Shown: positions 51,597 through 61,231, counted from the first letter of the stretch. The stretch: 64,000 bases of DNA from Roseburia sp. 499 (GCF_001940225.2 NZ_CP135164.1:496001-560000); one strand, 5' to 3'. The notes: a model not told the origin generated them from the sequence alone. Numbers and translations are program-made.

Positions 51597-52767
51597 CCTG
51601 TTTTTTCAATGTGGATGTCTGGTATTGTATTTATATTATTGTTACCAAATAGATCAAATAGAAAAAGGAAAGGGAAAACTGGCAGTAGTTTTAGGAATAG
51701 TATCTGGAATAGTGGTTGCTTTTTCTTACTGGAATATTCCGGAACTTGGTTGGTTTTTCATCACGGGAACGATTCTTTTATACCTTTTGTTTTATGGAGA
51801 AGAAGCATTCCGAAGTGTTTTTGGAAAGGCAGCAATGTTGGGGATATTGGTGGTGGTGTCTGAGTTTGTTATTTTACGAACAAAATGGGTGAGTGAATTC
51901 ACAGTGGGAAGTGTACTTTTGTGGATAAGCTTTTTATTATTAGCAGGACATCGTGGATATTTGAATGCGATATCAGGTATACTTACTGCAATAATTTATG
52001 GAATTATTGTGTGGTTAACGTGCTTTCAGTCTGAAAATGCATGGATATATTTAACTTTGGCAACGTTGATTTTTGGCGTTTTGGAAATGACGCTATATCA
52101 CTATCAGAAGGGATACGAGACACAGACCAGAGATTTTCAACAGAATGTTTTGCTACAGCAGTATGATGAAATAAAAAATATTTATATGAATATGCGCGGC
52201 TGGCGTCATGATTATCACAATCATATTCAGGTAATAAAGGCACAGATGGCATTGCAGGAGTGGGAAGAGGCAAAACAATATTTGGATGAATTGGAGCAGG
52301 ATTTGGAGCGGGTAGATACTTATGTGAAGTCAGGAAATCTTATGATAGATGCGATTTTAAACAGCAAACTGACATTGGCAGAACACAAGAGAATTGCGGT
52401 AAACTGCAAGGCACAGGTGTCGGAAGAGCTGGAAATTGCAGATGTGGATTTGTGTGTAATTCTGGGGAATTTATTAGATAATGCCTTGGAGGCATGTGAT
52501 CTGATACCGATAGAAAAGAGGTTCTTGCGCATATATTGTGTGGTAAATGGGAAACAGTTTTATTTATCCATTCAAAATTCTGCAAAAGAAGATCCGGACT
52601 TTAATGAACGCAATTATATTACCAATAAACGTGGAGAACATGGATTTGGGATGCGCCGGGTGAAGCTGCTGGTAGATAAATATCAGGGATATCTGAATCT
52701 TCAAAATGAACCGGGGATTTTTGCAACAGAGGTAACATTACCTTTAGGAAAATTGCAATCCGTGTAA
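51589..52767 (+). CDS. Membrane sensor histidine kinase (AgrC-like, GHKL)
   Basis: A 392-residue kinase with about six N-terminal membrane helices (5 to about 165) and a cytoplasmic GHKL domain. The phospho-His lies in WRHDYHNHIQ at about 206, the N-box is ILGNLLDNALEA, and the G-box is RGEHGFGMRRV. This is the AgrC/peptide-quorum layout. No AgrB or AgrD-like gene is next to it, so the ligand is not visible in this window. Confidence 0.9.
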   Translation: MNNLFFQCGCLVLYLYYCYQIDQIEKGKGKLAVVLGIVSGIVVAFSYWNIPELGWFFITGTILLYLLFYGEEAFRSVFGKAAMLGILVVVSEFVILRTKWVSEFTVGSVLLWISFLLLAGHRGYLNAISGILTAIIYGIIVWLTCFQSENAWIYLTLATLIFGVLEMTLYHYQKGYETQTRDFQQNVLLQQYDEIKNIYMNMRGWRHDYHNHIQVIKAQMALQEWEEAKQYLDELEQDLERVDTYVKSGNLMIDAILNSKLTLAEHKRIAVNCKAQVSEELEIADVDLCVILGNLLDNALEACDLIPIEKRFLRIYCVVNGKQFYLSIQNSAKEDPDFNERNYITNKRGEHGFGMRRVKLLVDKYQGYLNLQNEPGIFATEVTLPLGKLQSV

Positions 52768-52785
52768 AAAATATGACATTTCGTG

Positions 52786-52813
52786 CAGGAATTTCCATAT
52801 GTGGAGATTCCTG
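52786..52813 (+). terminator. Hairpin between the kinase gene and the ABC exporter genes
   Basis: CAGGAATTTCCA (52786-52797) pairs with TGGAGATTCCTG (52802-52813) with one G-U around TATG, followed by TATTATTAT. A weak terminator or attenuator that could lower exporter expression. Confidence 0.5.
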
Positions 52814-52851
52814 TATTATTATATGGGGAGTAAAAGAAGGAGGAAAGAAAA

Positions 52852-54660
52852 ATGGCGGAAAAGACATATTCATTGTGGAATCATATCAGATATTTCATGC
52901 GTTATTTTCATAAATATGAGGGTTATGGAATATATCCCGTTGCCGTATTGTACATTTTTTGCAGTGTAATGAATCCATTCTTAGGAATGGCATTTGCCAG
53001 TGCAGCAGTAAAACGGCTTACGATGGAGAATGTGACAAAAGCGCTGATTTTTATTGTAGGATATGTGTTGTTGCTTCAGGCAGTAGAAATGGGAGAGGTA
53101 CTTGGGAGTGAAAAGGTATACGGAAAGTTCTTTTTATTCCGCATTGACTTTGCAGTGGAATATGAGAAACATTGTCTAGAAATGGATTATCAGGCCATGG
53201 AAAGTGATGAGGGACAGAAAAAGCAACAGGCAGGACTAAGGAATATCTGGGCTGGAAACAATGTGGGAATGGAGGCAGTACTGAGGAATGTTCCTATACT
53301 AATTAAAAACGTCCTGGGGCTGATTTTATATGGAATTCTGGTAGGGGGACAGAATATTTATATTTTGTTATATCTGTTTTTAACGGCATTTTTAGTGTGT
53401 GGACTGACCTGGAAAAATGGAAAACGTCACATGAGACTTTTGAAAGAAGAGCATAAATATGAGAAAAAGCAGACATATCTTTTTCGGGAAATTGTAAATC
53501 CCAAAAATGGAAAAGATATTCATATGTATCATGCGGAAGGGTGGTTTTTGGATTCGCTGAAAAAGATACATGGACAGATTATGGCAGTGATTCACAGAAT
53601 ACGAATGGGTTATTTTGGAGTGGACGTGTGTCAGGTACTATTAGCAGTTTTAAGAGATGGTCTGGCTTATGGATATTTTATTTATCAGATGCAACAGGGA
53701 AACATAACAGTAGCACAGTTACTATTATATCTTGGTGTGGTAGCGGGATTTTCTAATTGGATGGAACAGATATTTAATTGCATTCACGAAATGATTGAAA
53801 ATAAACCGGTACTGGATAATTATCGTGATTTTATGGAATATGGAACAGAAAAGGAAGATGGGAAAGAGAGTAAAGTACAGGAAGGAATTCCGCATGAAGT
53901 TCGGTTGGAACATGTAAGCTTTACCTATCCGGGGAATGAAACACCGGCAATAGATGATATCAGCCTTACAATCTCCTCAGAGGAAAAACTGGCGCTGGTG
54001 GGAATGAACGGTGCAGGAAAGAGTACACTGATAAAATTAATCTGCGGACTCTACAAACCACAAAAAGGAAAAATATATCTGGATGGGGTTGATATTGAAA
54101 CGATTCCAAAAGAAACCTATTTTAAAGAGTTTGCAGTGGTATTTCAGGAGGTCTTTTCCTTTGCGTTTTCACTGGAGGAAAATGTAAGCTGTCAGACAAA
54201 AGAGGAACAAGATGAACACAGAATAAGAGAGTGTTTAGAACAGGCAGAATTACTGGAAAGAGTAGAACGTATGCCGGCAAAGGCAAAAACAATTCTGGGA
54301 AAAGAACTGAGTCAAGAAGGAGTTGTGTTATCCGGTGGAGAAATGCAGAAATTAATGCTTGCAAGAGCTCTTTACAAGGATGCGCCCATTGTAATCTTAG
54401 ATGAACCTACAGCCGCTTTAGATCCTATTACGGAGAGTAAAATGTATGAGAAATATTATTCATTTACAGAAGAGAAAATGAGCATTTTTATTTCTCACCG
54501 TTTAAGTTCTACACGGTTTTGCAACAGAATACTGTTTTTGCAGGATGGAAAAATTAAAGAGGAAGGAACTCATGAAAGTCTGATGGAACAAAAGGGCGCG
54601 TATGCACAAATGTTTCAGGTACAGGCACATTATTATCAGGAACAGGAGGCGCAGGCATGA
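52852..54660 (+). CDS. ABC exporter half-transporter, subunit 1
   Basis: A 602-residue protein with a membrane domain (helices at about 20-45, 58-80, 145-185 and 255-300) and a C-terminal nucleotide-binding domain. Walker A is GMNGAGKST at about 384-392, the Q-loop VVFQEVFSF, the signature LSGGEMQK at about 493, and Walker B IVILDEPTAALDP at about 512-524. It overlaps the next gene by 4 bp (ATGA), so the pair should form a heterodimer. Likely cargo is a peptide or drug; control by the two-component system upstream is inferred from position. Confidence 0.9.
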   Translation: MAEKTYSLWNHIRYFMRYFHKYEGYGIYPVAVLYIFCSVMNPFLGMAFASAAVKRLTMENVTKALIFIVGYVLLLQAVEMGEVLGSEKVYGKFFLFRIDFAVEYEKHCLEMDYQAMESDEGQKKQQAGLRNIWAGNNVGMEAVLRNVPILIKNVLGLILYGILVGGQNIYILLYLFLTAFLVCGLTWKNGKRHMRLLKEEHKYEKKQTYLFREIVNPKNGKDIHMYHAEGWFLDSLKKIHGQIMAVIHRIRMGYFGVDVCQVLLAVLRDGLAYGYFIYQMQQGNITVAQLLLYLGVVAGFSNWMEQIFNCIHEMIENKPVLDNYRDFMEYGTEKEDGKESKVQEGIPHEVRLEHVSFTYPGNETPAIDDISLTISSEEKLALVGMNGAGKSTLIKLICGLYKPQKGKIYLDGVDIETIPKETYFKEFAVVFQEVFSFAFSLEENVSCQTKEEQDEHRIRECLEQAELLERVERMPAKAKTILGKELSQEGVVLSGGEMQKLMLARALYKDAPIVILDEPTAALDPITESKMYEKYYSFTEEKMSIFISHRLSSTRFCNRILFLQDGKIKEEGTHESLMEQKGAYAQMFQVQAHYYQEQEAQA

Positions 54661-56495
54661 AAAAACATTTTGCATATCAGAAGCAGGGAATGGAATTTTT
54701 GAAAATTGCATGGCGGCTAGATCATTCCGTTATTCCGGTTGGAATACTGTTGAGCTTGGTTGAAATTCTGCAAATCTATCTTGGATTATTTCTTTCAGCA
54801 GAGATTATTGATGAGTTATTGCAGAAAGATTATCAGGGCGGAATGATTTATGCAGGAATTTTAGTGGGAGCGAATCTCTTGTTAGGAGTTGGAAAAGCTT
54901 GGCTTACCATGCAGCGAAAAGAGCGGAATGAGTCCATAGATATGGCGTTTACGGAAATGATACGTGAAAAAGTATTGCATCTGGATTATGAATCTATGGA
55001 AGATGCAGATAAAATAGGAAATGTAAAGGCTGCTGAATTGAAAATGCGTTTTCAGGGAGGAATGGCGTCTTTGTTACTCTATTATCAGCAGGGCCTTTCT
55101 ATTTTACTTAATATGGTTGCCTCTGTGATATTGATTGTAATATTATGTTTTTCGGTTCCGAAAAAAGGAAATGCATTCGTGCATTTTATTGGTCAGATTC
55201 CGGTATCCGTAGTTTTATTGTGTATGGTTCTTGGCGGAATCGGGATTTTCTTAAACAGAGTTATGGTAAATATGAACCGGAAATTTCAGGAGATTTCAGA
55301 GAAACATCCGGAAGCAGAAAAAGAACTGGCATATATTATAGAGGATATTATCACAAAATATGAGGCAGGAAAAGTAATTCGTCTGTTTGCCATGAAATCG
55401 ATGATTATGGAGAATATTAAAAACAAGGGAAAAGAACAAAATAAATTGTTTACGGATATGATGGAATGGTATTTTAATATGAAGGCATTGCAGGGAGGAA
55501 TGGGATGCGTATTTCGTGCTTTTTCCTATTTTCTGGTTAGTGTGAAAGTTCTGGCGGGGGCAGTCAGTATCGGTTCTTTTACAAAATATGCCGGAGCATT
55601 GGTACAGTTTGGACAGTCGGTATCACAGCTTTTAGAGTTAGAACCTCAGATTAAGCAGATTTGTATGGGAATGGAGTACTTTTTAGAATTTCTTAAGCTT
55701 CCGAATATGCGTGAAACAGGAAGTATTCCAATTGAGAAACGCTTGGACAATGAATATGAATTAGAATTTCATGATGTAAGTTTTCGATATCCGGGAACAG
55801 ATGAGATGATTTTAAATCATGTAAATTGTAAGATTGCATTAAAAGAGAAAATGGCGGTAGTAGGAAGAAACGGAGCAGGAAAGACCACGTTTATTAAGCT
55901 TTTGTGTCGTCTGTATGATCCCACAGAAGGCTATATTACATTAAATGGTGTAGATATTCGAAAGTATGACTATAAAGAGTATATGAGTATATTTGGTGTA
56001 GTATTCCAGGATTATAGTTTGTTTGCGTTTTCAGTAGGGGAAAATGTAGCTACAGAAAATGCCATAAATCCTGAGAAAGTGTGGAAGTGTCTGGAAAAGG
56101 CTGGGGTAAAAGATGTAGTAGAACAGATGCCAAAAGGATTGGATACACCTTTATATCATTATGAAGAGGAAGGGGTAGAAGTCAGTGGTGGTGAGGCACA
56201 GAAAATTGCCATTGCAAGAGCACTTTATAAGGATGCACCATTTGTGATTTTGGATGAACCAACGGCGGCTTTAGATCCCATCAGTGAGTATGAAATTTAT
56301 AAACGATTTGATGAGATGGTAGAGGATAAAACCAGTATTTATATTTCTCATCGAATGAGTAGTTGCCGGTTCTGCAATGATATTCTGGTTTTTGAACAGG
56401 GGAAAATTGTAGAGAGGGGAAGTCATGAACAGTTATTAAAACAGGATGGTTGTTATACAAAATTATGGAATGCGCAGGCAAAATATTACGCCTGA
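54657..56495 (+). CDS. ABC exporter half-transporter, subunit 2
   Basis: A 612-residue partner of the preceding subunit. Membrane helices occupy the first 320 residues. Walker A is GRNGAGKTT at about 402-410, with GVVFQDYSLF as Q-loop region. The signature is VSGGEAQK at about 509, where Val replaces the usual Leu, and Walker B FVILDEPTAALDP is at about 528-540, followed by YISHRMSS as H-loop. Both ATP sites keep the catalytic residues. Confidence 0.9.
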   Translation: MKKHFAYQKQGMEFLKIAWRLDHSVIPVGILLSLVEILQIYLGLFLSAEIIDELLQKDYQGGMIYAGILVGANLLLGVGKAWLTMQRKERNESIDMAFTEMIREKVLHLDYESMEDADKIGNVKAAELKMRFQGGMASLLLYYQQGLSILLNMVASVILIVILCFSVPKKGNAFVHFIGQIPVSVVLLCMVLGGIGIFLNRVMVNMNRKFQEISEKHPEAEKELAYIIEDIITKYEAGKVIRLFAMKSMIMENIKNKGKEQNKLFTDMMEWYFNMKALQGGMGCVFRAFSYFLVSVKVLAGAVSIGSFTKYAGALVQFGQSVSQLLELEPQIKQICMGMEYFLEFLKLPNMRETGSIPIEKRLDNEYELEFHDVSFRYPGTDEMILNHVNCKIALKEKMAVVGRNGAGKTTFIKLLCRLYDPTEGYITLNGVDIRKYDYKEYMSIFGVVFQDYSLFAFSVGENVATENAINPEKVWKCLEKAGVKDVVEQMPKGLDTPLYHYEEEGVEVSGGEAQKIAIARALYKDAPFVILDEPTAALDPISEYEIYKRFDEMVEDKTSIYISHRMSSCRFCNDILVFEQGKIVERGSHEQLLKQDGCYTKLWNAQAKYYA

Positions 56496-56552
56496 AAACT
56501 GTCGCGGGAAGCATGGAAAACATTTCCTAAGTTTTTAAAAAATATTAATTAA
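56496..56552. other. Short AT-rich spacer before the IS1380 element
   Basis: No gene; the only notable part is the left copy of the 5-bp duplication ATTAA (56548-56552) made by the insertion. Confidence 0.6.
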
Positions 56553-58206
56553 CCTGAATTATTCACGGATCAGTATCTGAACCAATAAATTTACCGTGAA
56601 TCAAAAAATCTAATCCTTGCCGTAACAACTTCTCTCAAATCACCTGCAAAAGGGTATAAAATACCTATGGAAAATTTCAGAGCAGTTATCGAGCTGTCAA
56701 GGTTCGTTAATAGTTGCTATTCCAGCTGTATACTAAGCTTGCTGATATTTGACAGAGTTTCATAAAACTCATTCTTGTAAGGACAGCTACTACACAGCTT
56801 GAATGTTATATATCTTGCTGAATGAACTGCTTTCGCAGCAATCTTCAGCAGTTTTAAACGGACGGTATCAATGCGTTGCTTTCGCATATTTGCTGATAAC
56901 GCCAATCGTCTAAACCAATTAAATATGTTATACGCAAGAGCGTGTACCTGAAGCCTGTTGGCATTTACCATTCTGGTATGACTGCTTACGGAAGCGAAAT
57001 CAAAACCGGATTTGCTTTCTTTGATGAAGTTTTCCATCAGTCCTCTTTTGCAGTAAAATTTGATGAGATACTCTGGTGAGGAATCCATGTTTGTGACAAT
57101 AAATGTGTACATGTAAATCATCTGGTTCTCTGGCTTTTCAACCTTGCAGACCACGCGCCTTTCATAAGGCCATGAACCTGCTTTGTACATGAATTCACCA
57201 TAAACTACCGCATAATCAACTTTGTTATTCCTTGTTATCTCATCAAGTTCATCCACAAGATGGGATGCTTTTTCACGGAGAATTCCATTCTCTTTCAGCC
57301 GGATAACATAGCTTGTGCCATTTTCCTCACACTGCGTATAAAGATCAGGCGTAGCGAAACCGCTGTCACCACGAAGCAGAATACGGATTGCCGGATAATC
57401 GTTCAGGTATTCATCAAGTATCGGCTGCAGGAAGTCAACCACTCCGGTACAGGAATACTGTGTTCCATCACGAAGCTGGATTTTAATCAGATCCCCGGTC
57501 ATTCCATCATAACAGACAAGCGGATGGTATCCATTACTCTGATAGTGGAAGTTAAAGGCTTTTCCTTCCTGTTTACCATATGCATCAAGAAGAGTGGAAT
57601 CAAGATCCAGAATAACAGCCTGTGGCATCTGGATACTGTAGATTTTCTTTCTCAGCATTCTGCCAATAGTAAGGAACTGGTTTAAGGTATCTTCATCCGT
57701 ACGGTTAAAAAATCTTGATACCGTAGGTTGTGATGCAAGGGCATCTTTTTCAAGTACAGACTTGAATACAGGATCATTTGTAAGTTCATCGGAAGCATCA
57801 TCTTCGAAATAACCGGCAATGATCATATATATCATCTGGAGCAGATTTTTCTGATCCGTATGATATCTGAATAATGCAGAATCATTGGTCTTGAAAGCTT
57901 TGTCAAAAAGCTTATCAATACCAAGTTTGCTTACGAATTCTTTGATAAGAAGTAAGCCTGCATCGGAGGACAAATCACCTCCGTCAAAATTTATTTTAAT
58001 TTGTCTATTGCTTTCAAGAGATAAGGTGTTTACAATACTCATAAAGGGCTCCTTTTGGGTTATGATTTAAGATTCGACACCTTAATTTTACCACATTTGG
58101 ATGCTCTTTTTTTATTCACTTAATAAGTGAAAAGCAATATTCAGTTAAAATACAGTAACAATGTGGCTTTCAGCCACTTTCACGGCACAACCGTGAATAA
58201 ATCAGG
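56553..58206 (-). mobile_element. IS1380-family insertion sequence, intact, with target duplication
   Basis: A 1654-bp element bounded by inverted repeats CCTGAATTATTCACGG (56553-56568) and CCGTGAATAAATCAGG (58191-58206), 16 bp with one mismatch. It is flanked by identical 5-bp repeats ATTAA (56548-56552 and 58207-58211). It encodes one full-length transposase on the reverse strand. Intact ends, gene and duplication suggest a recent insertion. It lies between the ABC genes and the deacetylase-like gene and breaks no reading frame. Confidence 0.92.
56717..58042 (-). CDS. IS1380-family transposase
   Basis: A 441-residue DDE transposase. Readable family blocks are INFDGGDLSSDAGLLLIKEF at the N-terminus, AVILDLDSTLLDAYG (catalytic Asp region), IRILLRGDSGFATPDLY (second Asp) and RGLMENFIKESKSGFDF (catalytic Glu region), followed by an ANRLQVHALAYN helix. 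The length matches family members and there is no frameshift. It probably moves the element by cut-and-paste with the ends noted above. Confidence 0.94.
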   Translation of the reverse strand: MSIVNTLSLESNRQIKINFDGGDLSSDAGLLLIKEFVSKLGIDKLFDKAFKTNDSALFRYHTDQKNLLQMIYMIIAGYFEDDASDELTNDPVFKSVLEKDALASQPTVSRFFNRTDEDTLNQFLTIGRMLRKKIYSIQMPQAVILDLDSTLLDAYGKQEGKAFNFHYQSNGYHPLVCYDGMTGDLIKIQLRDGTQYSCTGVVDFLQPILDEYLNDYPAIRILLRGDSGFATPDLYTQCEENGTSYVIRLKENGILREKASHLVDELDEITRNNKVDYAVVYGEFMYKAGSWPYERRVVCKVEKPENQMIYMYTFIVTNMDSSPEYLIKFYCKRGLMENFIKESKSGFDFASVSSHTRMVNANRLQVHALAYNIFNWFRRLALSANMRKQRIDTVRLKLLKIAAKAVHSARYITFKLCSSCPYKNEFYETLSNISKLSIQLE

Positions 58207-58293
58207 ATTAAGTATTTGTAAAACTTTGATTGCTTTTCTTTCACGTTCATAATATGATATAGAAAGAACCGAATGAAACAGGGGGAAGGGATT

Positions 58294-59733
58294 GTGAATG
58301 AAAAAGAACAGATACATAAGAGTAGGGAACGGAAGAAGCGGAAACAAAGAGAACAACAGATAAAAATAGGAATTGAAGTTCTTGCAGTAGTGTTAGTTAT
58401 TGGATTTGCATTAGCTATAAAATGCTGTATGGGTGATAAGAAAGATCCTGAAAAAGATGTAATAGAAACCGCTGTAGTGCAGGAGAAATCTGAGAAAGTG
58501 GAAGAAAAGAAAAGGCAGCAGATTTTGGCTGAGGCAGACAGAATAGCAGCCGGATATGATTATGACAAGGCAATTGCACTGATACAGTCTTATAGTGAAT
58601 ATGAGACATATCAGGAACTGACAGAAGCTATTTCCAGATATTCTGCGGCGAAGGCAGAATGTGTTCCGGTTAATATAGACGAAGTAACACATATTTTCTA
58701 TCACTCGTTGGTGGTAGACCCGCAGCGAGCATTTGCGAATCAGGACAGTGACCGACAGGCAAAGGGAAATAATCAGTGGATGACCACGATAGATGAGTTT
58801 AATAAGATTACCCAAAACATGTATGATGAGGGCTATGTATTGGTAAACCTTCATGATATTGCACAGCAGACGGTAGATGAGAATGGAAACGTGCATTTTT
58901 CACAGGGAACGATTTTACTTCCACCGGGGAAAAAGGCATATGTATTATCTGTAGATGACTTATCCTACTACCATTGTTATGATAACTATGGATTTGCTTC
59001 TAGGATGGTTTTGGATGAGAATGGAAAACCGAAATGTGAGTACATACAGGCAGATGGAACAACAGTGGTAGGAGATTATGATATTGTACCATTGCTGGAT
59101 AAGTTCATGGAAGAACATCCAGATGGAGCTTATCGTGGTGCAAGAGGAACCATTGCTTTAACCGGATATAATGGAGTATTAGGATATCGTACGGATATTA
59201 GTTATGAGACGCGTCCGGCAGATATTTATAAAGATAAATTAAAATGGTTAGAAAATCATCCTGAATTTAACCTTGAAGAAGAACGGGCAAGAGCGAAGGA
59301 AGTTGCTGATGCAATGAAGGCAGAGGGATGGTCTTTTGCAAGTCATACCTGGGGGCATTTGAAAGTGGCCTCTATCTCATTGGAACAGTTACAAGCCGAC
59401 ACAACACGTTGGAAGGAAAATATTGAGCCGATTGTGGGAAGTACAGATACGATTATCTTTGCTCATGGAGAAGATTTAGGTGACTGGAAGGATTATGATC
59501 AAAATAATGCGAAATTTCAATATTTGAAGTCTCAAGGTTATAACTTCTTCTGTAATGTAGATTCGCGTCAGTATGGAGTGCAGATCAGAGATAATTATGT
59601 AAGGCAGACCAGAAGAAATATAGATGGTTATCGTTTGTATCAGAATGTCATTGGAAATGAAAATAATTTATCGGATTTATTTAATGCGGCGGAGATATTA
59701 GATCCGAGTCGGCCGCCGGTAAAACCTTTATAA
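58294..59733 (+). CDS. Membrane-anchored polysaccharide-deacetylase-like protein
   Basis: About 479 residues. A basic N-terminus and one membrane helix (about 25-45, IGIEVLAVVLVIGFALAIK) are followed by a helical linker and a NodB-type domain (about 135-450). Motif 1 is YVLSVDDLSYY in place of TFDDG, and motif 2 FASHTWGHLKV keeps HTxxH. The metal Asp-His-His triad is therefore plausible, but the surrounding motif 1 is atypical. GTG 58294 has GGGGGAAGGG before it; ATG 58273, in frame, has only a weak site. It may trim a cell-wall glycan outside the membrane. The IS1380 copy lies 67 bp upstream and may affect its promoter. Confidence 0.82.
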   Translation: MNEKEQIHKSRERKKRKQREQQIKIGIEVLAVVLVIGFALAIKCCMGDKKDPEKDVIETAVVQEKSEKVEEKKRQQILAEADRIAAGYDYDKAIALIQSYSEYETYQELTEAISRYSAAKAECVPVNIDEVTHIFYHSLVVDPQRAFANQDSDRQAKGNNQWMTTIDEFNKITQNMYDEGYVLVNLHDIAQQTVDENGNVHFSQGTILLPPGKKAYVLSVDDLSYYHCYDNYGFASRMVLDENGKPKCEYIQADGTTVVGDYDIVPLLDKFMEEHPDGAYRGARGTIALTGYNGVLGYRTDISYETRPADIYKDKLKWLENHPEFNLEEERARAKEVADAMKAEGWSFASHTWGHLKVASISLEQLQADTTRWKENIEPIVGSTDTIIFAHGEDLGDWKDYDQNNAKFQYLKSQGYNFFCNVDSRQYGVQIRDNYVRQTRRNIDGYRLYQNVIGNENNLSDLFNAAEILDPSRPPVKPL

Positions 59734-59742
59734 TTGCGAAGG

Positions 59743-59787
59743 AATAGTGCATATCACTTTTAGGTGAAATGCGCTATTTCTTTTTTT
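59743..59787 (+). terminator. Terminator after the deacetylase-like gene
   Basis: AATAGTGCAT (59743-59752) pairs with ATGCGCTATT (59769-59778), with an inner TCAC/GTGA stem and a T7 tract. It isolates spoVAD from upstream transcription. Confidence 0.8.
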
Positions 59788-59850
59788 AAACATAAAATTC
59801 TGATTTTTGCAAAGACTATAAAAAGACTATGGAAATCAGGAGGAAATATT

Positions 59851-60864
59851 ATGTCGCAAATGATTGGGACGCAAAGCATCCAGTTTGACCAAGCTCCTTA
59901 TGTGCAAAGTAGTGCAAGTATTGTAGGAACGAAGGAGGGCGAAGGACCACTGGGAAAGCTTTTTGATGTAATTGGCGAGGATGATAAGTTCGGGGAAGAA
60001 ACATGGGAAGAAGCGGAGAGTACATTGCAAAAGGAAGCTGCAACTCTGGCTTTGGGAAAAGCCAATTTGAAAAAGGAGGATGTTCGTTATATTTTTGGCG
60101 GTGACCTATTGGGGCAGAATATCGCTACCACTTTTGGAATCATGGAATTGAATATTCCATTATTTGGGTTATATGGAGCCTGTTCTACTGCGGGAGAGTC
60201 TTTGTCTCTGGCAGCCATGGCGGTAGCGGCAGGATATGGAGAAAATGTGCTGGCAGTTACTTCCAGCCACTTCGCCAGTGCGGAAAAACAGTTTCGTTTT
60301 CCCTTGGAGTATGCCAATCAAAGACCCTTATCAGCTACCTGGACGGTTACAGGAAGTGGTGCCTTTATACTTGGAACAAAGCGAAGTCACATACGGATTA
60401 CCGGAATTACTACAGGAAAAGTTGTAGATTACGGAGTAAAAGATTCTATGAATATGGGAGCGGCTATGGCACCGGCGGCCTGCGATACCATTTATCAGAA
60501 TCTGATAGACTTTAAGCGGCAGCCAGAGGATTATGACAAGATTATTACCGGAGATTTGGGTACAGTAGGACAGGAAATTTTATTTGATTTATTAAAGAAA
60601 AAAGGTTTTGATATTGCCAAAGTCCATATGGATTGTGGAATTGAGATTTTTGACAGCGAAACGCAGAATACCAATGCAGGAGGAAGCGGCTGTGGCTGCT
60701 CTGCTGTGACTTTGAGTGCTCTGATTTTGCCAAAACTGCAAAAAGGAACATATAAGCGAGTACTATTTGTGCCTACCGGAGCCTTGCTGTCTACGGTAAG
60801 CTTTAATGAAGGACAGAGTGTACCGGGAATTGCTCACGGAGTAGTTCTGGAGTATGCCGGATAG
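59851..60864 (+). CDS. spoVAD: Stage V sporulation protein AD
   Basis: A 337-residue thiolase-like protein that binds dipicolinic acid on the spore inner membrane. IGTQSIQFDQAPYV opens it, ending in TGALLSTVSFNEGQSVPGIAHGVVLE, with the thiolase-fold YGACSTAGESLSLAAM in between. CAGGAGGAAA precedes ATG 59851. It is separated from spoVAC by 12.4 kb and by a terminator, so it needs its own forespore promoter; I could not find a clear sigma G match in 59788-59850. Confidence 0.95.
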   Translation: MSQMIGTQSIQFDQAPYVQSSASIVGTKEGEGPLGKLFDVIGEDDKFGEETWEEAESTLQKEAATLALGKANLKKEDVRYIFGGDLLGQNIATTFGIMELNIPLFGLYGACSTAGESLSLAAMAVAAGYGENVLAVTSSHFASAEKQFRFPLEYANQRPLSATWTVTGSGAFILGTKRSHIRITGITTGKVVDYGVKDSMNMGAAMAPAACDTIYQNLIDFKRQPEDYDKIITGDLGTVGQEILFDLLKKKGFDIAKVHMDCGIEIFDSETQNTNAGGSGCGCSAVTLSALILPKLQKGTYKRVLFVPTGALLSTVSFNEGQSVPGIAHGVVLEYAG

Positions 60865-60874
60865 GAGGAAAATG

Positions 60875-61231
60875 ATGGATTATATAAACGCATTCTGGGT
60901 TGGAGGACTTATTTGTGCTCTGGTTCAGATTTTAATGGAAAAGACCAAGTTGCTACCGGGAAGAATTATGGTGTTGCTGGTATGCGCAGGGGCGGTGCTG
61001 GGTGCAATTCAGATTTATGAACCTTTTCAAAAGTTTGCCGGAGCCGGAGCAAGTGTCCCACTTTTGGGGTTTGGAAATGTACTTTGGAAAGGGATTCAGA
61101 AGGCAGTAGATTCCGATGGATTTATAGGAATTTTTATGGGGGGATTTACTGCCAGTGCAGTAGGAATTTCAGCAGCATTGGTTTTTGCTTATCTTGCAAG
61201 TCTTGTGTTCCAACCTAAAATGAAAAAATAA
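60875..61231 (+). CDS. spoVAE: Stage V sporulation protein AE (SpoVAEb)
   Basis: A 118-residue membrane protein with helices at about 5-20, 33-50 and 88-110, and the conserved GAGASVPLLGFGNVLWKG loop. It belongs to the SpoVA channel set. It follows spoVAD by about 10 bp with AGGAGGA (60863-60869) before ATG 60875; ATG 60872 is also possible. spoVAF-like genes are not present after it. Confidence 0.93.
   Translation: MDYINAFWVGGLICALVQILMEKTKLLPGRIMVLLVCAGAVLGAIQIYEPFQKFAGAGASVPLLGFGNVLWKGIQKAVDSDGFIGIFMGGFTASAVGISAALVFAYLASLVFQPKMKK

Noticed and set aside
59788-59850. Sigma G promoter for spoVAD
   Set aside because: ACATA and GACTATA occur about 19 bases apart, but the -10 does not match CATNHTA, so I did not annotate it.
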